A stretch of 42,641 nucleotides of DNA from Desulfofustis sp. (GTDB lineage: Bacteria > Desulfobacterota > Desulfobulbia > Desulfobulbales > Desulfocapsaceae), in the NCBI GenBank assembly GCA_022340565.1, contig JAJDNR010000039.1:1-42641 (forward strand), in the 5' to 3' direction. The notes beneath the pieces are model-generated. The model had not been told where the DNA came from. It did no database searches and worked only from the letters and a program-made list of their open reading frames with translations. Made by a program: the position numbers and the translations under genes. Numbering within the stretch: position 1 is the first letter of the stretch; each line of letters begins with the position of its first letter. This document shows positions 11,401-19,916 of the stretch, piece after piece.

Positions 11401-12816
11401 TCATTTTTCCCGGCCGTAGATATCCTCGAAGCGGACGATGTCGTCTTCGCCCAGGTAGCTGCCGATCTGCACCTCGATCAACTCCAGCGGGATGACTCCC
11501 GGATTCTCCAGCCGATGAACGTTTCCGGCCGGTATGTAGGTCGATTCATCCTCGTGCAGCAGGATCTCCCGGTCACCGTTGGTAACCATGGCGGCTCCCT
11601 TGACCACGACCCAATGTTCGTGCCGGTGGTGATGCATCTGCAGCGACAGTTTGGCGTGCGGCTTCACGATTATTTTCTTTATCTGGTAGCGCGGCTGAAC
11701 GGCGAGTACCGAGTAGCTTCCCCACGGACGATAGACCGTCTGATGGAACTTGAATTCGTTCCGTTCCTGCTGTTTCAGCTTGTCGACGATCTTCTTCACG
11801 TCCTGGGACCGCGACAGCGGCGCAACCAGAACCGCATCGACGGTTTCCACCACCAGCGTGTCCTCCAGCCCCACCGCCGCCACCATCAGATCTTCGGCCC
11901 TGATCATCGAGTTCCTGGTGTCCTCGATCATCACGTCACCCTGGCAGACGTTGCCGTTTCCGTCCTTGTCGAGAACCTCGTACAGCGCCTGCCAGGAACC
12001 GATGTCGCTCCAGCCGAAGTCGGACCCTACGACCACCACCGCCCGGTCGGTCTGCTCCATCAGCGCATAATCGATGGAATCGCTGGGGCAGCGCTGCATC
12101 GCCTCGCTGTCGAACCGGTAGAACCTGCCGTCCCTGCTTCCCGTCGCCACCGCTTCGGCCATTGCGGCGATTATTTCCGGTGCATGGCGGTCCATTTCGG
12201 AACGGAAAGTCTGCAGCGAGAACGCGAACATGCCGCTGTTCCAGAAGTAATTGCCGGCGGCCAGGTACTGTTCAGCCACCTGCCGTTGCGGCTTTTCCTT
12301 GAACGACAGAACCCGGTCGCCGTCCCCGCACTCGATATAGCCGTAACCGGTTTCCGGCCTATCCGGTTTGATGCCGAAGGTCACGATGGCCCCTTCCGCT
12401 GCCTTTCCAGCAGCGGTCGCCACCGCATCATTGAAGGCATCGACGTTCCTGATCAGATGGTCCGCAGGCAGCACCAGAAAAACCACATCTCCGTCTTCGG
12501 CAAGACCGTTCACGTACTCCACCGCGCCGGCGATCGCCGGCGCGGTATTGCGCCCCACCGGCTCCAGCAGGATCGTGTAGTCCCCGGTTGGTGCCAGTTC
12601 GTCGATCTGGCTTTTGGTGATGAATCGATGCTCCTCTCCGACCACCACAATCGGCGCCCGGACACCCTCGATGGAACCGACCCTGCTGACGGTTGTCTGC
12701 AGCAGCGATCTTTCCCCGGTGAGGCAGAGCAGCTGTTTCGGGTAAATCTCGCGGGACAGCGGCCATAGCCTTGTTCCCGTTCCCCCTGCCAAGATTACCG
12801 GCTGGACTGTTGTCAT
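11401..12816 (-). CDS. manC: Mannose-1-phosphate guanylyltransferase / mannose-6-phosphate isomerase
   Basis: 471 residues from the ATG at 12816, which has AAGGAGA upstream. It is the bifunctional type: an N-terminal nucleotidyltransferase (residues 1 to about 290, with ILAGGTGTRLWPLSR and FKEKP) makes GDP-mannose, and a C-terminal cupin (about 350-465, with MHHHRHEHWVVVKG) is the type II phosphomannose isomerase. It lies 45 bases downstream of manB on the same strand. Together they give fructose-6-phosphate to mannose-6-phosphate to mannose-1-phosphate to GDP-mannose, for surface polysaccharide. Confidence 0.95.
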   Translation of the reverse strand: MTTVQPVILAGGTGTRLWPLSREIYPKQLLCLTGERSLLQTTVSRVGSIEGVRAPIVVVGEEHRFITKSQIDELAPTGDYTILLEPVGRNTAPAIAGAVEYVNGLAEDGDVVFLVLPADHLIRNVDAFNDAVATAAGKAAEGAIVTFGIKPDRPETGYGYIECGDGDRVLSFKEKPQRQVAEQYLAAGNYFWNSGMFAFSLQTFRSEMDRHAPEIIAAMAEAVATGSRDGRFYRFDSEAMQRCPSDSIDYALMEQTDRAVVVVGSDFGWSDIGSWQALYEVLDKDGNGNVCQGDVMIEDTRNSMIRAEDLMVAAVGLEDTLVVETVDAVLVAPLSRSQDVKKIVDKLKQQERNEFKFHQTVYRPWGSYSVLAVQPRYQIKKIIVKPHAKLSLQMHHHRHEHWVVVKGAAMVTNGDREILLHEDESTYIPAGNVHRLENPGVIPLELIEVQIGSYLGEDDIVRFEDIYGREK

Positions 12817-12861
12817 AGATGTCTCCTTGTGGGTTCCCATACCTGACGCGCCCGGCATCCG

Positions 12862-14223
12862 CTACCCGCGAATGATCGCCAGCAGCTCTCCGGTCTTCTC
12901 CTTCAGCAGCCGCGCGTTTCTCCTGGCTTCAACATTGAGCCTGAGCAGGGGCTCGGTATTGGATTTCCTGATATTAAAGCGAAAATCGTCGAACGCAATA
13001 CTGAGCCCGTCCACGGTCTCTCTGGCACCACCGGAAAAATGTTTCTCGACGGCCTCGATAATCGCATCCGGATCATCAACCACCGAGTTGATTTCCCCGG
13101 ACACCGGGTAGGCCTGAATCCTTTGGCCGATCAGTTCGGACAGGGATTTGCCGGTGCGGCTCATCAGTGAATAGACCAGCAGCCACGGAATCATTCCCGA
13201 GTCGCAACAGCCGAAATTGCGGAAATAGTGATGGGCCGACATCTCCCCGCCATACAGCGCGTTCTCCTGCCACATCCGCTCCTTGATAAAGGCATGTCCG
13301 GTCCTGGTCACAATCGGCACGCCGCCGGCCTGCTCCACCAGTTCCCGGGTGTTCCATACCAGCCGCGGGTCATGCAGGATTTTCGCGCCCGGTTCGCGGC
13401 TGAGCATCTCCACGGCGAGCAACCCCACCATGTAATAGCCTTCGATGAAATTGCCCCGCTCATCCCAGAAAAAGCAGCGATCGAAATCTCCATCCCAGGC
13501 AATGCCGAAATCGGCCCGGCTGTCCCTGACGGCCGTCGCGGTTTCGCTCCGGTTCTGCTCCAGCAGCGGATTCGGCACGCCATTCGGGAAGGTCCCGTCA
13601 GGCTGATGGTGCAGCCTGACGAATTCCACCGGCAGCCGTTTTTCGAGCAGGTCGACCACCGGCCCGGCGCAGCCGTTGCCGCTGTTGGCAACGATCTTCA
13701 TCGGCTGCAGCGTCCGCGGATCGACGTGGCTGAGCAGATGGTCGATATAGGCCGACTTGTCGGCGATCCGCTGCTGACCGCCCGGTTTTGAAACCGGTTC
13801 GGGTATCAGTCCGGCGGCGAGCCGTTCGCCGATAGCGTTGAGGCCGCTGTCTCCCGATACCGGACGGGCACCGCGCTGAACAAACTTCATGCCGTTGTAG
13901 TCGGCCGGGTTGTGGCTGGCGGTGATCATGATCCCTGCGTCGACGCCGGCGGCGACCATGCTGAACGCAGCATGGTAGATTTCCTCGGTTCCGCACAGTC
14001 CGAGATGCAGCACATCGGCCCCCATCCGGTTCAGCCCGGCCGCCAGCGCCCCGGTCAATTCCGGGCTGGAAAGCCTGATGTCGTGGCCGACGACCACCCG
14101 CGACGGCTTGAACAGCTCGGCGAACAGGCGGCCGATCTGCTCGGCCATGTCAGCATCGAGTTCGACGGGAACCCTTCCTCGTATATCGTAAGCCTTGAAG
14201 CAGGCGGGGGTCCGGTCGGCCAT
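12862..14223 (-). CDS. manB: Phosphomannomutase / phosphoglucomutase
   Basis: 453 residues of the alpha-D-phosphohexomutase family. The N-terminus FKAYDIRGRVP is typical; the phosphoserine loop is TASHNPADYNGMK (S103); the metal-binding loop is DGDFDRC; and the C-terminal phosphate-binding loop is RKSNTEPLLRLN. It interconverts mannose-6-phosphate and mannose-1-phosphate, and members of this type often act on glucose phosphates too. It precedes manC and is transcribed away from rfbA across a 130-base AT-rich gap that should hold both promoters. AlgC and ManB of other species are close relatives, so the symbol is approximate. Confidence 0.93.
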   Translation of the reverse strand: MADRTPACFKAYDIRGRVPVELDADMAEQIGRLFAELFKPSRVVVGHDIRLSSPELTGALAAGLNRMGADVLHLGLCGTEEIYHAAFSMVAAGVDAGIMITASHNPADYNGMKFVQRGARPVSGDSGLNAIGERLAAGLIPEPVSKPGGQQRIADKSAYIDHLLSHVDPRTLQPMKIVANSGNGCAGPVVDLLEKRLPVEFVRLHHQPDGTFPNGVPNPLLEQNRSETATAVRDSRADFGIAWDGDFDRCFFWDERGNFIEGYYMVGLLAVEMLSREPGAKILHDPRLVWNTRELVEQAGGVPIVTRTGHAFIKERMWQENALYGGEMSAHHYFRNFGCCDSGMIPWLLVYSLMSRTGKSLSELIGQRIQAYPVSGEINSVVDDPDAIIEAVEKHFSGGARETVDGLSIAFDDFRFNIRKSNTEPLLRLNVEARRNARLLKEKTGELLAIIRG

Positions 14224-14353
14224 TTTTCATTCCCTTTTTCTCAAAGACTGTTATATTCACTGGCGGTTCCGTGCAAAATTCCCATCAGTCTACCGTTATA
14301 CCGAATTATACGCAAAGACTACCAGAAAAATTTTCTAACCGATCGACATTGTT

Positions 14354-15241
14354 ATGAAAGGAATCATACTGGCAGGAGGCTCCGGCACCAGGCTGTACCC
14401 CCTCACCAAGGTGATAAGCAAACAGCTCATCCCGGTGTATGACAAGCCGATGATCTACTACCCGCTGTCGGTGCTGATGTTGGCCGGAATCCGGGATATC
14501 CTTATCATCTCAACGCCCCATGATCTGCCCATCTTCCAGGAACTGTTCGGTGACGGTTCCCAGCTGGGCCTGACCATCAGCTACCAGGTCCAGCCCAACC
14601 CGGAAGGCCTCGCCCAGGCGTTCATCATCGGCAAAGCGTTCATCGGCGGCGACAGCGTCTGCCTGATTCTCGGCGACAACATCTTTTTCGGGCCGAGCTT
14701 CACGTCCATTTTGACCGAGTGCGCCAGGCTGCAACACGGCGGCTGCATCTTCGGCTACCTGGTCAAGGACCCGGAGCGTTACGGAGTGGTGGAATTCGAC
14801 GCTCAGAACAAGGTGGTTTCCATCGAAGAGAAGCCAGCCAGACCAAAATCGAAGTATGTCGTGCCGGGGCTCTATTTCTACGACAACGATGTGGTCTCCA
14901 TTGCCGAACAGGTCAGGCCCTCCTCCCGGGGTGAACTGGAAATCACCGACATCAATCTCGCCTATCTGCAGCGCGGAGACCTCAAGGTGCGGCCGCTCGG
15001 CCGCGGCTTCTGCTGGCTCGACACCGGCACCCACGAATCGCTGCAGCAGGCATCGAGCTATATTCAGGCGGTCCAGGAGCGGCAGGGTCTGAAAATCGCC
15101 TGTATCGAAGAGATCGCCTACCAGCTGGGGTACATCTCCCTCGACCAGCTTGCCGATCTGGCCCGCGACACGATGAAGAACCAGTACGGGCGCTACATCA
15201 TGGACATTATCGAAGAACAGAAACAGAAATTAGCTCGATGA
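14354..15241 (+). CDS. rfbA: Glucose-1-phosphate thymidylyltransferase
   Basis: 295 residues. It makes dTDP-glucose from dTTP and glucose-1-phosphate, the first step to dTDP-rhamnose. The N-terminal nucleotide loop ([13 protein letters not shown]), the [12 protein letters not shown] segment, and ILGDNIFFG are the family's signatures, and the length is normal. The start lacks a strong Shine-Dalgarno. It overlaps rfbD by four bases (ATGA). The two middle enzymes of the pathway (RfbB and RfbC) are not in this window. Confidence 0.96.
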   Translation: MKGIILAGGSGTRLYPLTKVISKQLIPVYDKPMIYYPLSVLMLAGIRDILIISTPHDLPIFQELFGDGSQLGLTISYQVQPNPEGLAQAFIIGKAFIGGDSVCLILGDNIFFGPSFTSILTECARLQHGGCIFGYLVKDPERYGVVEFDAQNKVVSIEEKPARPKSKYVVPGLYFYDNDVVSIAEQVRPSSRGELEITDINLAYLQRGDLKVRPLGRGFCWLDTGTHESLQQASSYIQAVQERQGLKIACIEEIAYQLGYISLDQLADLARDTMKNQYGRYIMDIIEEQKQKLAR

Positions 15242-16131
15242 AGATACTGATAATCGGCAGCGGTGGTCAGCTCGGCGCCGACTGCGTCGAAATACTGGGA
15301 CAGAGCCACCGCACCGCAGCAGTCGACTATCCGGAAATCGATATCACGGATGCGCGCAGCGTTGCAGCCGCCTGCTCCCTCCACCAGCCCGAAACGATCA
15401 TCAACTGCGCCGCATACACGGCGGTGGACCGGTGCGAGACCGACGCCGCGGCGGCCTGGGCCGTCAATGCGGATGGTCCCGGTTTGATTGGAAAAGCGGC
15501 GACCGACCTGGGTGCCCGGGTGTTCCACATATCGACTGATTATGTATTCGACGGGAACAAACCGGTACCCGAACCGTATACCGAAGACGATCCAGTCAAC
15601 CCGCTGTCCGGGTACGGCAGGAGCAAACTCGCCGGTGAGCGGAACCTGCTGGCTGCCTGCCCCGACGCGGTGATTCTCAGGACCGCGTGGCTCTACTCTG
15701 CGCACGGCCCCAATTTTCTCAAAACCATGCTGCGGATGGCGCTCTCCGATCCCCGGCGCACCTTCACCATCGTCGATGACCAGTTCGGATCGCTGACCTG
15801 GTCATACACGCTGGCCCGCCAGATAGAAAAACTTCTTGACAGCAGTCTGCACGGCGTCCTGCATGCGACCTCCGACGGCTACTCATCCTGGTTTGAGGCG
15901 GCATGCTATTTTCTCAGGCAGATGGAGGTCGAGCACTCTTTCGTGGCATGCACTACCGAGGATTATCCGACCCCGGCCAAGCGTCCGGCAAACTCGATCC
16001 TGCGCAACAAGGTGCTCGACGACAACGGGCTATCCATATTCCCGACCTGGCAGAACGACCTGGACGCGTTCGTCGCCCAATTCAGAGATCAGCTCATCGC
16101 TGAAACGAAAAAACTGCTGGACAAGGCATGA
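15238..16131 (+). CDS. rfbD: dTDP-4-dehydrorhamnose reductase
   Basis: 297 residues of the short-chain (extended) dehydrogenase superfamily. It reduces dTDP-4-keto-rhamnose to dTDP-rhamnose with NAD(P)H. The nucleotide-binding start is [14 protein letters not shown], followed by [13 protein letters not shown], the [11 protein letters not shown] segment, and the catalytic YGRSKLAGE (Tyr-x3-Lys). The C-terminal part matches the substrate-binding lobe. Translationally coupled to rfbA. Confidence 0.95.
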   Translation: MKILIIGSGGQLGADCVEILGQSHRTAAVDYPEIDITDARSVAAACSLHQPETIINCAAYTAVDRCETDAAAAWAVNADGPGLIGKAATDLGARVFHISTDYVFDGNKPVPEPYTEDDPVNPLSGYGRSKLAGERNLLAACPDAVILRTAWLYSAHGPNFLKTMLRMALSDPRRTFTIVDDQFGSLTWSYTLARQIEKLLDSSLHGVLHATSDGYSSWFEAACYFLRQMEVEHSFVACTTEDYPTPAKRPANSILRNKVLDDNGLSIFPTWQNDLDAFVAQFRDQLIAETKKLLDKA

Positions 16132-16132
16132 A

Positions 16133-16147
16133 CGGGGTCTGACCCCG
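16133..16147. terminator. Short GC hairpin between convergent genes
   Basis: CGGGG-TCTGA-CCCCG lies just after the rfbD stop and before the end of the converging PilZ gene. There is no proper T-run, so it is a weak terminator candidate in either direction. Confidence 0.35.
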
Positions 16148-16174
16148 GTTTCCGAGATCCTCCGGGCTGCGGCT

Positions 16175-16615
16175 CTACCTGCCTGCGCCGTGGGTGATAT
16201 TGCAGGCCGGCCGTTCCGGCGAGACCGGGCTGAGGGCGGTATCCCGTCCGAATTCGGCATGGATGGCGTTGATCTGTTCACGCTGGTCATCGCTCAATGA
16301 CCGGAAGCTGAGACCGGTGATGATAAAATCCGGGTTTGCGTCTGGTCTACTCCAGATGCTCTGGGCGCCAATCAGCATCTCGAACCGGCCCGCAACCTCC
16401 TTGGGCATGATCAGTTTCAGCGCATAGGTCCGGTTCAGTCTCAGCGGTTGGTGACTGACCAGTTGAATGCCGGTGTACGAAACATCGACGACGTGGCCGA
16501 GAAGCAGGCCCGAATCACCGTCGAACACCCGCAGGTAGGTGACCAGCCGGATCCGTTCGTGGTCCCGTGCCGACCCTGTTTCCGGCTGCCTCGATGCGTC
16601 TGTCGAATCGCTCAT
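16175..16615 (-). CDS. PilZ-domain protein
   Basis: 146 residues with one PilZ-like domain at about 18-130. The DVSYTGIQLVS segment matches the (D/N)xSxxG motif, and a basic HERIRLVTYLRVF stretch takes the place of RxxxR. This first motif is weak, so cyclic di-GMP binding is less certain than for the protein at 11014. It starts inside the stop of the UPF0280 gene (ATGA overlap at 16612-16615) and is the last gene of the cvpA-UPF0280-PilZ unit. Confidence 0.72.
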   Translation of the reverse strand: MSDSTDASRQPETGSARDHERIRLVTYLRVFDGDSGLLLGHVVDVSYTGIQLVSHQPLRLNRTYALKLIMPKEVAGRFEMLIGAQSIWSRPDANPDFIITGLSFRSLSDDQREQINAIHAEFGRDTALSPVSPERPACNITHGAGR

Positions 16616-17394
16616 CTCACCTTTTCATCCAGCGGTTGCAGCACGATCTCGCCGATCGCCCCGAGCGTTTCCCCACAGACGATCAGCACCCCGCGGACCT
16701 GCTCCATCCTGGATCCGATACCCAGGGCGTGGTCGACCGCTTCCCGGTCGTTTAAATCTTTTCCGACCTCGTTGCCGAGCCGGGTGGCTGCCGCATCGGC
16801 GATACATGCCGAATCGGCCAGCACCGTCACCGATTCGGCCTTGCCGAAACTGAGCGAGTGTCCCACCGTCCCCGACGAGGTGCAGATTCCCAGCGGGGTC
16901 TGTTCAGGGACGATACGCAGGCCGAACCGATTGCTCAGCGGAGAGGCGCCGGCAAACACGGAAACGGTGAGCTCCTGGCTTCGTTTCAGGTAGATATCTC
17001 CTCCATTTTCCACTATAACCTCTTTGTGGCCGGCTTCAAGCAGCGCCTGTCCGACGAACTCGGCGATGCCGCCGGCGACTGCGGCCATCGGCCCGACACC
17101 GGTCAACTCCGCGGCTTCCTGCATGCGCCTGACGATCGGCGGTGCCAGTCTGTCCACACCCAATGGCGAGAGCGTTGAGAGAAACTCGGGATGGTGTTCG
17201 ATATAGCGCTCGACCTGCAGGCGAAAGGTCGAGGCGAGATCTCCTACGACAGCCGAAACATCCGATTCAGCGAGAATGTGCAGGTCGGTTTCCTTGAGTT
17301 TGAAAAAGGTCGAGACGAGCCGCTCGTCGACCAGATTCCGGTAGGTTCTCCTCCGGTACGATTGAGGAGCCCTGGTCCTGCCACTCTTTGCCAT
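16612..17394 (-). CDS. UPF0280 family protein (ApbE-like fold)
   Basis: 260 residues. The core VGPMAAVAGGIAEFVG and VIVENGGDIYLK (about residues 95-140) is characteristic of UPF0280, a family related to ApbE flavin transferases but of unproven activity. The later SGTVGHSLSFGKAE and DAAATRLGNEVG also match. No signal peptide is visible, so it should be cytoplasmic, unlike ApbE. It follows cvpA by 15 bases and overlaps the PilZ gene by four. I do not assign a reaction. Confidence 0.8.
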   Translation of the reverse strand: MAKSGRTRAPQSYRRRTYRNLVDERLVSTFFKLKETDLHILAESDVSAVVGDLASTFRLQVERYIEHHPEFLSTLSPLGVDRLAPPIVRRMQEAAELTGVGPMAAVAGGIAEFVGQALLEAGHKEVIVENGGDIYLKRSQELTVSVFAGASPLSNRFGLRIVPEQTPLGICTSSGTVGHSLSFGKAESVTVLADSACIADAAATRLGNEVGKDLNDREAVDHALGIGSRMEQVRGVLIVCGETLGAIGEIVLQPLDEKVR

Positions 17395-17409
17395 ATCTGC
17401 AACCGGCGC

Positions 17410-18012
17410 CTACTCGGGCTTGACTTTCATCTCCTGGACGGGGGTCGATTCTTCGACCTCTTTCATGATCACCGAGGACATTTCCTCGACCGCAATGGCC
17501 GGTTTTTTCTGGATCAGGGCGTCGCGGATTTCCTCGTCGGTAATTATTTTCCGGGTGACGTCGCACATTTTGTTCAGGGCCGGGCAGGTCCGGCAGGTTC
17601 TCAGCATCTCGTTTTCCGGCGCCATCAAGGTTCCGAGTACCATGTGTACGAGGATCACCACGATAACCGCCTTGGCAAGCCCGATGAGCGCTCCGAGAAT
17701 CCGATCGAACCACGGCGCGATGGTCACCTCGATAACCTTTCCCATCAGCTTGCCAATCAGAAACGTAAGCACATAGCTTGCGAAGAAGGTGATCACATAG
17801 GCAGTCAGGAAGATAACTTTCGGATTATCGGAGATATTTCCCAGGAATGGATACACCTGTTCGTGATACCTGCCGGCCACCACGAAACCCGCATAGAGGG
17901 CCAGCAGCGGGGTAATCTGCCTGAGCAGCCCGAGCCATACTCCCCTGAGCAGCAGCAGGACCACGATACCTGCTATCACGAAATCATAGGCGCTGAGCTG
18001 TATACTTTCCAT
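17410..18012 (-). CDS. CvpA-family membrane protein
   Basis: 200 residues from the ATG at 18012, which follows AGAGGTG; a GTG at 18018 in the same frame is less likely. Four hydrophobic segments lie in residues 1-135 (for example YDFVIAGIVVLLLLRGVWLG and ILGALIGLAKAVIVVILVHM), the pattern of CvpA proteins, originally linked to colicin V production and envelope stress. A Cys-containing stretch, CRTCPALNKMC, follows the last helix, and the tail is charged and cytoplasmic or periplasmic. First gene of a three-gene minus-strand unit. Confidence 0.8.
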   Translation of the reverse strand: MESIQLSAYDFVIAGIVVLLLLRGVWLGLLRQITPLLALYAGFVVAGRYHEQVYPFLGNISDNPKVIFLTAYVITFFASYVLTFLIGKLMGKVIEVTIAPWFDRILGALIGLAKAVIVVILVHMVLGTLMAPENEMLRTCRTCPALNKMCDVTRKIITDEEIRDALIQKKPAIAVEEMSSVIMKEVEESTPVQEMKVKPE

Positions 18013-18067
18013 TGCCACCTCTTGCAGAAGAGGTTAAACCGTCATACCGTGTGGCTTGTTCGTCTGT

Positions 18068-18082
18068 ATAACAATTTGTTAT
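18068..18082. promoter_or_regulatory. Perfect palindrome between divergent cvpA and PPTase genes
   Basis: ATAACAA-T-TTGTTAT is a perfect 15-base palindrome centred 63 bases upstream of cvpA and 47 bases upstream of the phosphopantetheinyl transferase gene. It looks like a repressor or activator site for one or both genes. Confidence 0.4.
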
Positions 18083-18121
18083 CCAGACTGTTTGAAATTG
18101 CAATAATTATTATTTTTCATC

Positions 18122-18910
18122 ATGTTATCGACGATTCACAACCTGGCGGACGGTGCTTCGATTGCTGCCGGCCTGAGAAATTTTCTGGTTTCTCAGACCC
18201 CCGACAAGCACCTCTCCATCACCTTGATCGACGCGGATGACCTGAAAAACGGGGCCATCCATGAGCTGGCGGATACCTTCCTGAACGAACCGGAAAAGCG
18301 ACAGCTCGAAACCTTCACCTTCGAAAAAAGGCGTTATCAATGGCTGCTCGGACGTGTCTGTGCGAAACGGTCGGTGTTGAACCTGATCGACCCGCCGGGC
18401 GAGCCACCGCGATTCTCGCCGCTGGACATCACCATCGCGGTGGCCGCCGACGGCAGACCCATCGCGGCTCTTCGTTCGACGACGAAACTGCACCCCCTCC
18501 CCGGCATCTCGATCTCCCATTCCGGCCGGAAGATCGTCGCGCTCGCCGCCAACGCCCTGTGTGGGATCGACATTCAACTGCTCACCGACACCCTGTTCAA
18601 GGTGCGGGACAGGTTCTGCTCTGATAAGGAGAGCACCATGCTCCATGAGGCAACCAATGACGAACTGCCCCAGCTGGGCATGCTGTGGTCCGCCAAGGAG
18701 TCGGTCAAAAAGTGTCTGGGAGAATTCACCACGATCGGCTTTCTGGCCATGGAGCTGACCAGGATCGAACATCACCAATCCTGCGCCTTCCTGGAATTGC
18801 AGCTCAACCGGAGTTGCCCAGGAGTCGATTCGGTCACCGTCGTCGCCTCGGTCGAAGACGGGTACTGCCTGAGTGCCTGCATCGTGCCGAAAGCGCCTGA
18901 CCATGCCTGA
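18122..18910 (+). CDS. 4'-phosphopantetheinyl transferase, Sfp type
   Basis: 262 residues. It transfers the phosphopantetheine arm of CoA to a serine of acyl or peptidyl carrier proteins. The two family motifs are present: CGIDIQ (metal-binding Asp) preceded by ISISHSGRKIVALA, and the later WSAKESVKKCLG with the catalytic Glu-Ser and Lys. The two-half Sfp length suggests a monomer able to serve several carrier proteins. No Shine-Dalgarno is obvious before the ATG at 18122. It overlaps mutM by eight bases. Confidence 0.9.
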   Translation: MLSTIHNLADGASIAAGLRNFLVSQTPDKHLSITLIDADDLKNGAIHELADTFLNEPEKRQLETFTFEKRRYQWLLGRVCAKRSVLNLIDPPGEPPRFSPLDITIAVAADGRPIAALRSTTKLHPLPGISISHSGRKIVALAANALCGIDIQLLTDTLFKVRDRFCSDKESTMLHEATNDELPQLGMLWSAKESVKKCLGEFTTIGFLAMELTRIEHHQSCAFLELQLNRSCPGVDSVTVVASVEDGYCLSACIVPKAPDHA

Positions 18911-19733
18911 GCTTCCGGAAGTCGAAGTGGTCCGCAGAGGGCTGCTGCATCATCTTCCGGGGCGCCGTATCACGGGTCTGGCCACAGACGGCAAAGTGCT
19001 GCGTGAACCGGTGCCGGAAGCGGCGATGAAGCGGCTGCTTCCGGGAACAGCTATTACCGATGTGACCCGCCGGGCCAAATATCTGCTCATCCACCTGGAC
19101 AGCGGCGCGGTGATGATCATCCACCTCGGGATGACCGGACGGCTCGGCCTGCACGACAGGAACGAGCCCCCTGCTGCCCACGACCATGTGTGCTGGTCCC
19201 TGGACAACGGCATGGAACTCAGGCTCAACGACACGAGACGGTTCGGGCTGGTGAAAATGGCGGCTCCCGATCAAGCCGCAACCCTGGAACAGACCGTGTT
19301 CAGGACATCGGGCCCCGAACCGCTGTCCCCATCCTTCGACGGCCGATATCTCCATGACACTGCCCGAGGCAGAGCCCTGCCGGTAAAAAGCTTCATCATG
19401 GACACCCGGGTGGTGGTCGGGATAGGCAACATCTATGCCAATGAAAGCCTCTTCAGTGCCGGCATTCGCCCGAACCGGAAAGCGGGCGCCATCAGTCTCG
19501 GACGATACGAAACCCTTGCCGAAAAGATCAAAACGGTGCTCGAGCGGGCAATCGCCTGCGGCGGATCGACCATCAGCGATTTCATCAGCGCTTCAGGAGA
19601 GAACGGCTACTTCCAGGTCCATTTCAACGTATACGGCAAAAGGGACAAGCCCTGCCCGCGCTGCAACAGGCTTCTCAGCCATGGGGTGATCGGTGGCAGA
19701 GCGACCTTCTTCTGCAGCAAATGTCAGCGCTGA
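18903..19733 (+). CDS. mutM: Formamidopyrimidine-DNA glycosylase
   Basis: 276 residues from the ATG at 18903, which gives the required mature N-terminus MPELPEVEVVRRG (catalytic Pro2 and Glu3). It excises 8-oxoguanine and other oxidised purines and nicks the site. Also visible are the lysine of RRAKYLLIHL, the GIGNIYANE helix-two-turn-helix region, and the four-cysteine zinc finger at the C-terminus (CPRC and CSKC). All key residues are intact. Confidence 0.97.
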   Translation: MPELPEVEVVRRGLLHHLPGRRITGLATDGKVLREPVPEAAMKRLLPGTAITDVTRRAKYLLIHLDSGAVMIIHLGMTGRLGLHDRNEPPAAHDHVCWSLDNGMELRLNDTRRFGLVKMAAPDQAATLEQTVFRTSGPEPLSPSFDGRYLHDTARGRALPVKSFIMDTRVVVGIGNIYANESLFSAGIRPNRKAGAISLGRYETLAEKIKTVLERAIACGGSTISDFISASGENGYFQVHFNVYGKRDKPCPRCNRLLSHGVIGGRATFFCSKCQR

Positions 19734-19754
19734 TATCATAATTTGATCAGTTTT
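19730..19754 (+). terminator. Possible mutM terminator
   Basis: CTGAT pairs with ATCAG across an 11-base AT-rich loop at the mutM stop and is followed by TTTT. The short stem makes this a modest candidate. Confidence 0.4.
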
Positions 19755-19794
19755 CCTGACAACTTATTCGTCTCCGGCAGATCATATTTATCCT

Positions 19795-19827
19795 TTGACA
19801 TATGGGCCGGGGTGCATATCTTTGCAC
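19795..19827 (+). promoter_or_regulatory. Enolase promoter with palindrome around the -10 box
   Basis: TTGACA (19795-19800), a 16-base spacer and TATCTT (19817-19822) make a good sigma70 promoter. The -10 box is exactly flanked by GTGCA and TGCAC (19812-19827), a perfect 5+5 inverted repeat, which suggests a binding site placed to block the promoter. Confidence 0.6.
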
Positions 19828-19848
19828 TAACATTTTCTCAGATTCAAC

Positions 19849-19869
19849 CGGCGGCGCTATAGGCCGCCG
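19849..19869 (+). other. GC hairpin in the enolase leader
   Basis: CGGCGGC pairs with GCCGCCG around a seven-base loop, about 20 bases downstream of the predicted start site and 47 before the ATG. It could stabilise the mRNA 5' end. There is no T-run, so it is not a terminator. Confidence 0.45.
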
Positions 19870-19916
19870 TACAAATATTCCCAACTACCCCACATAATCC
19901 CCCAAGGAGGCAGCAC

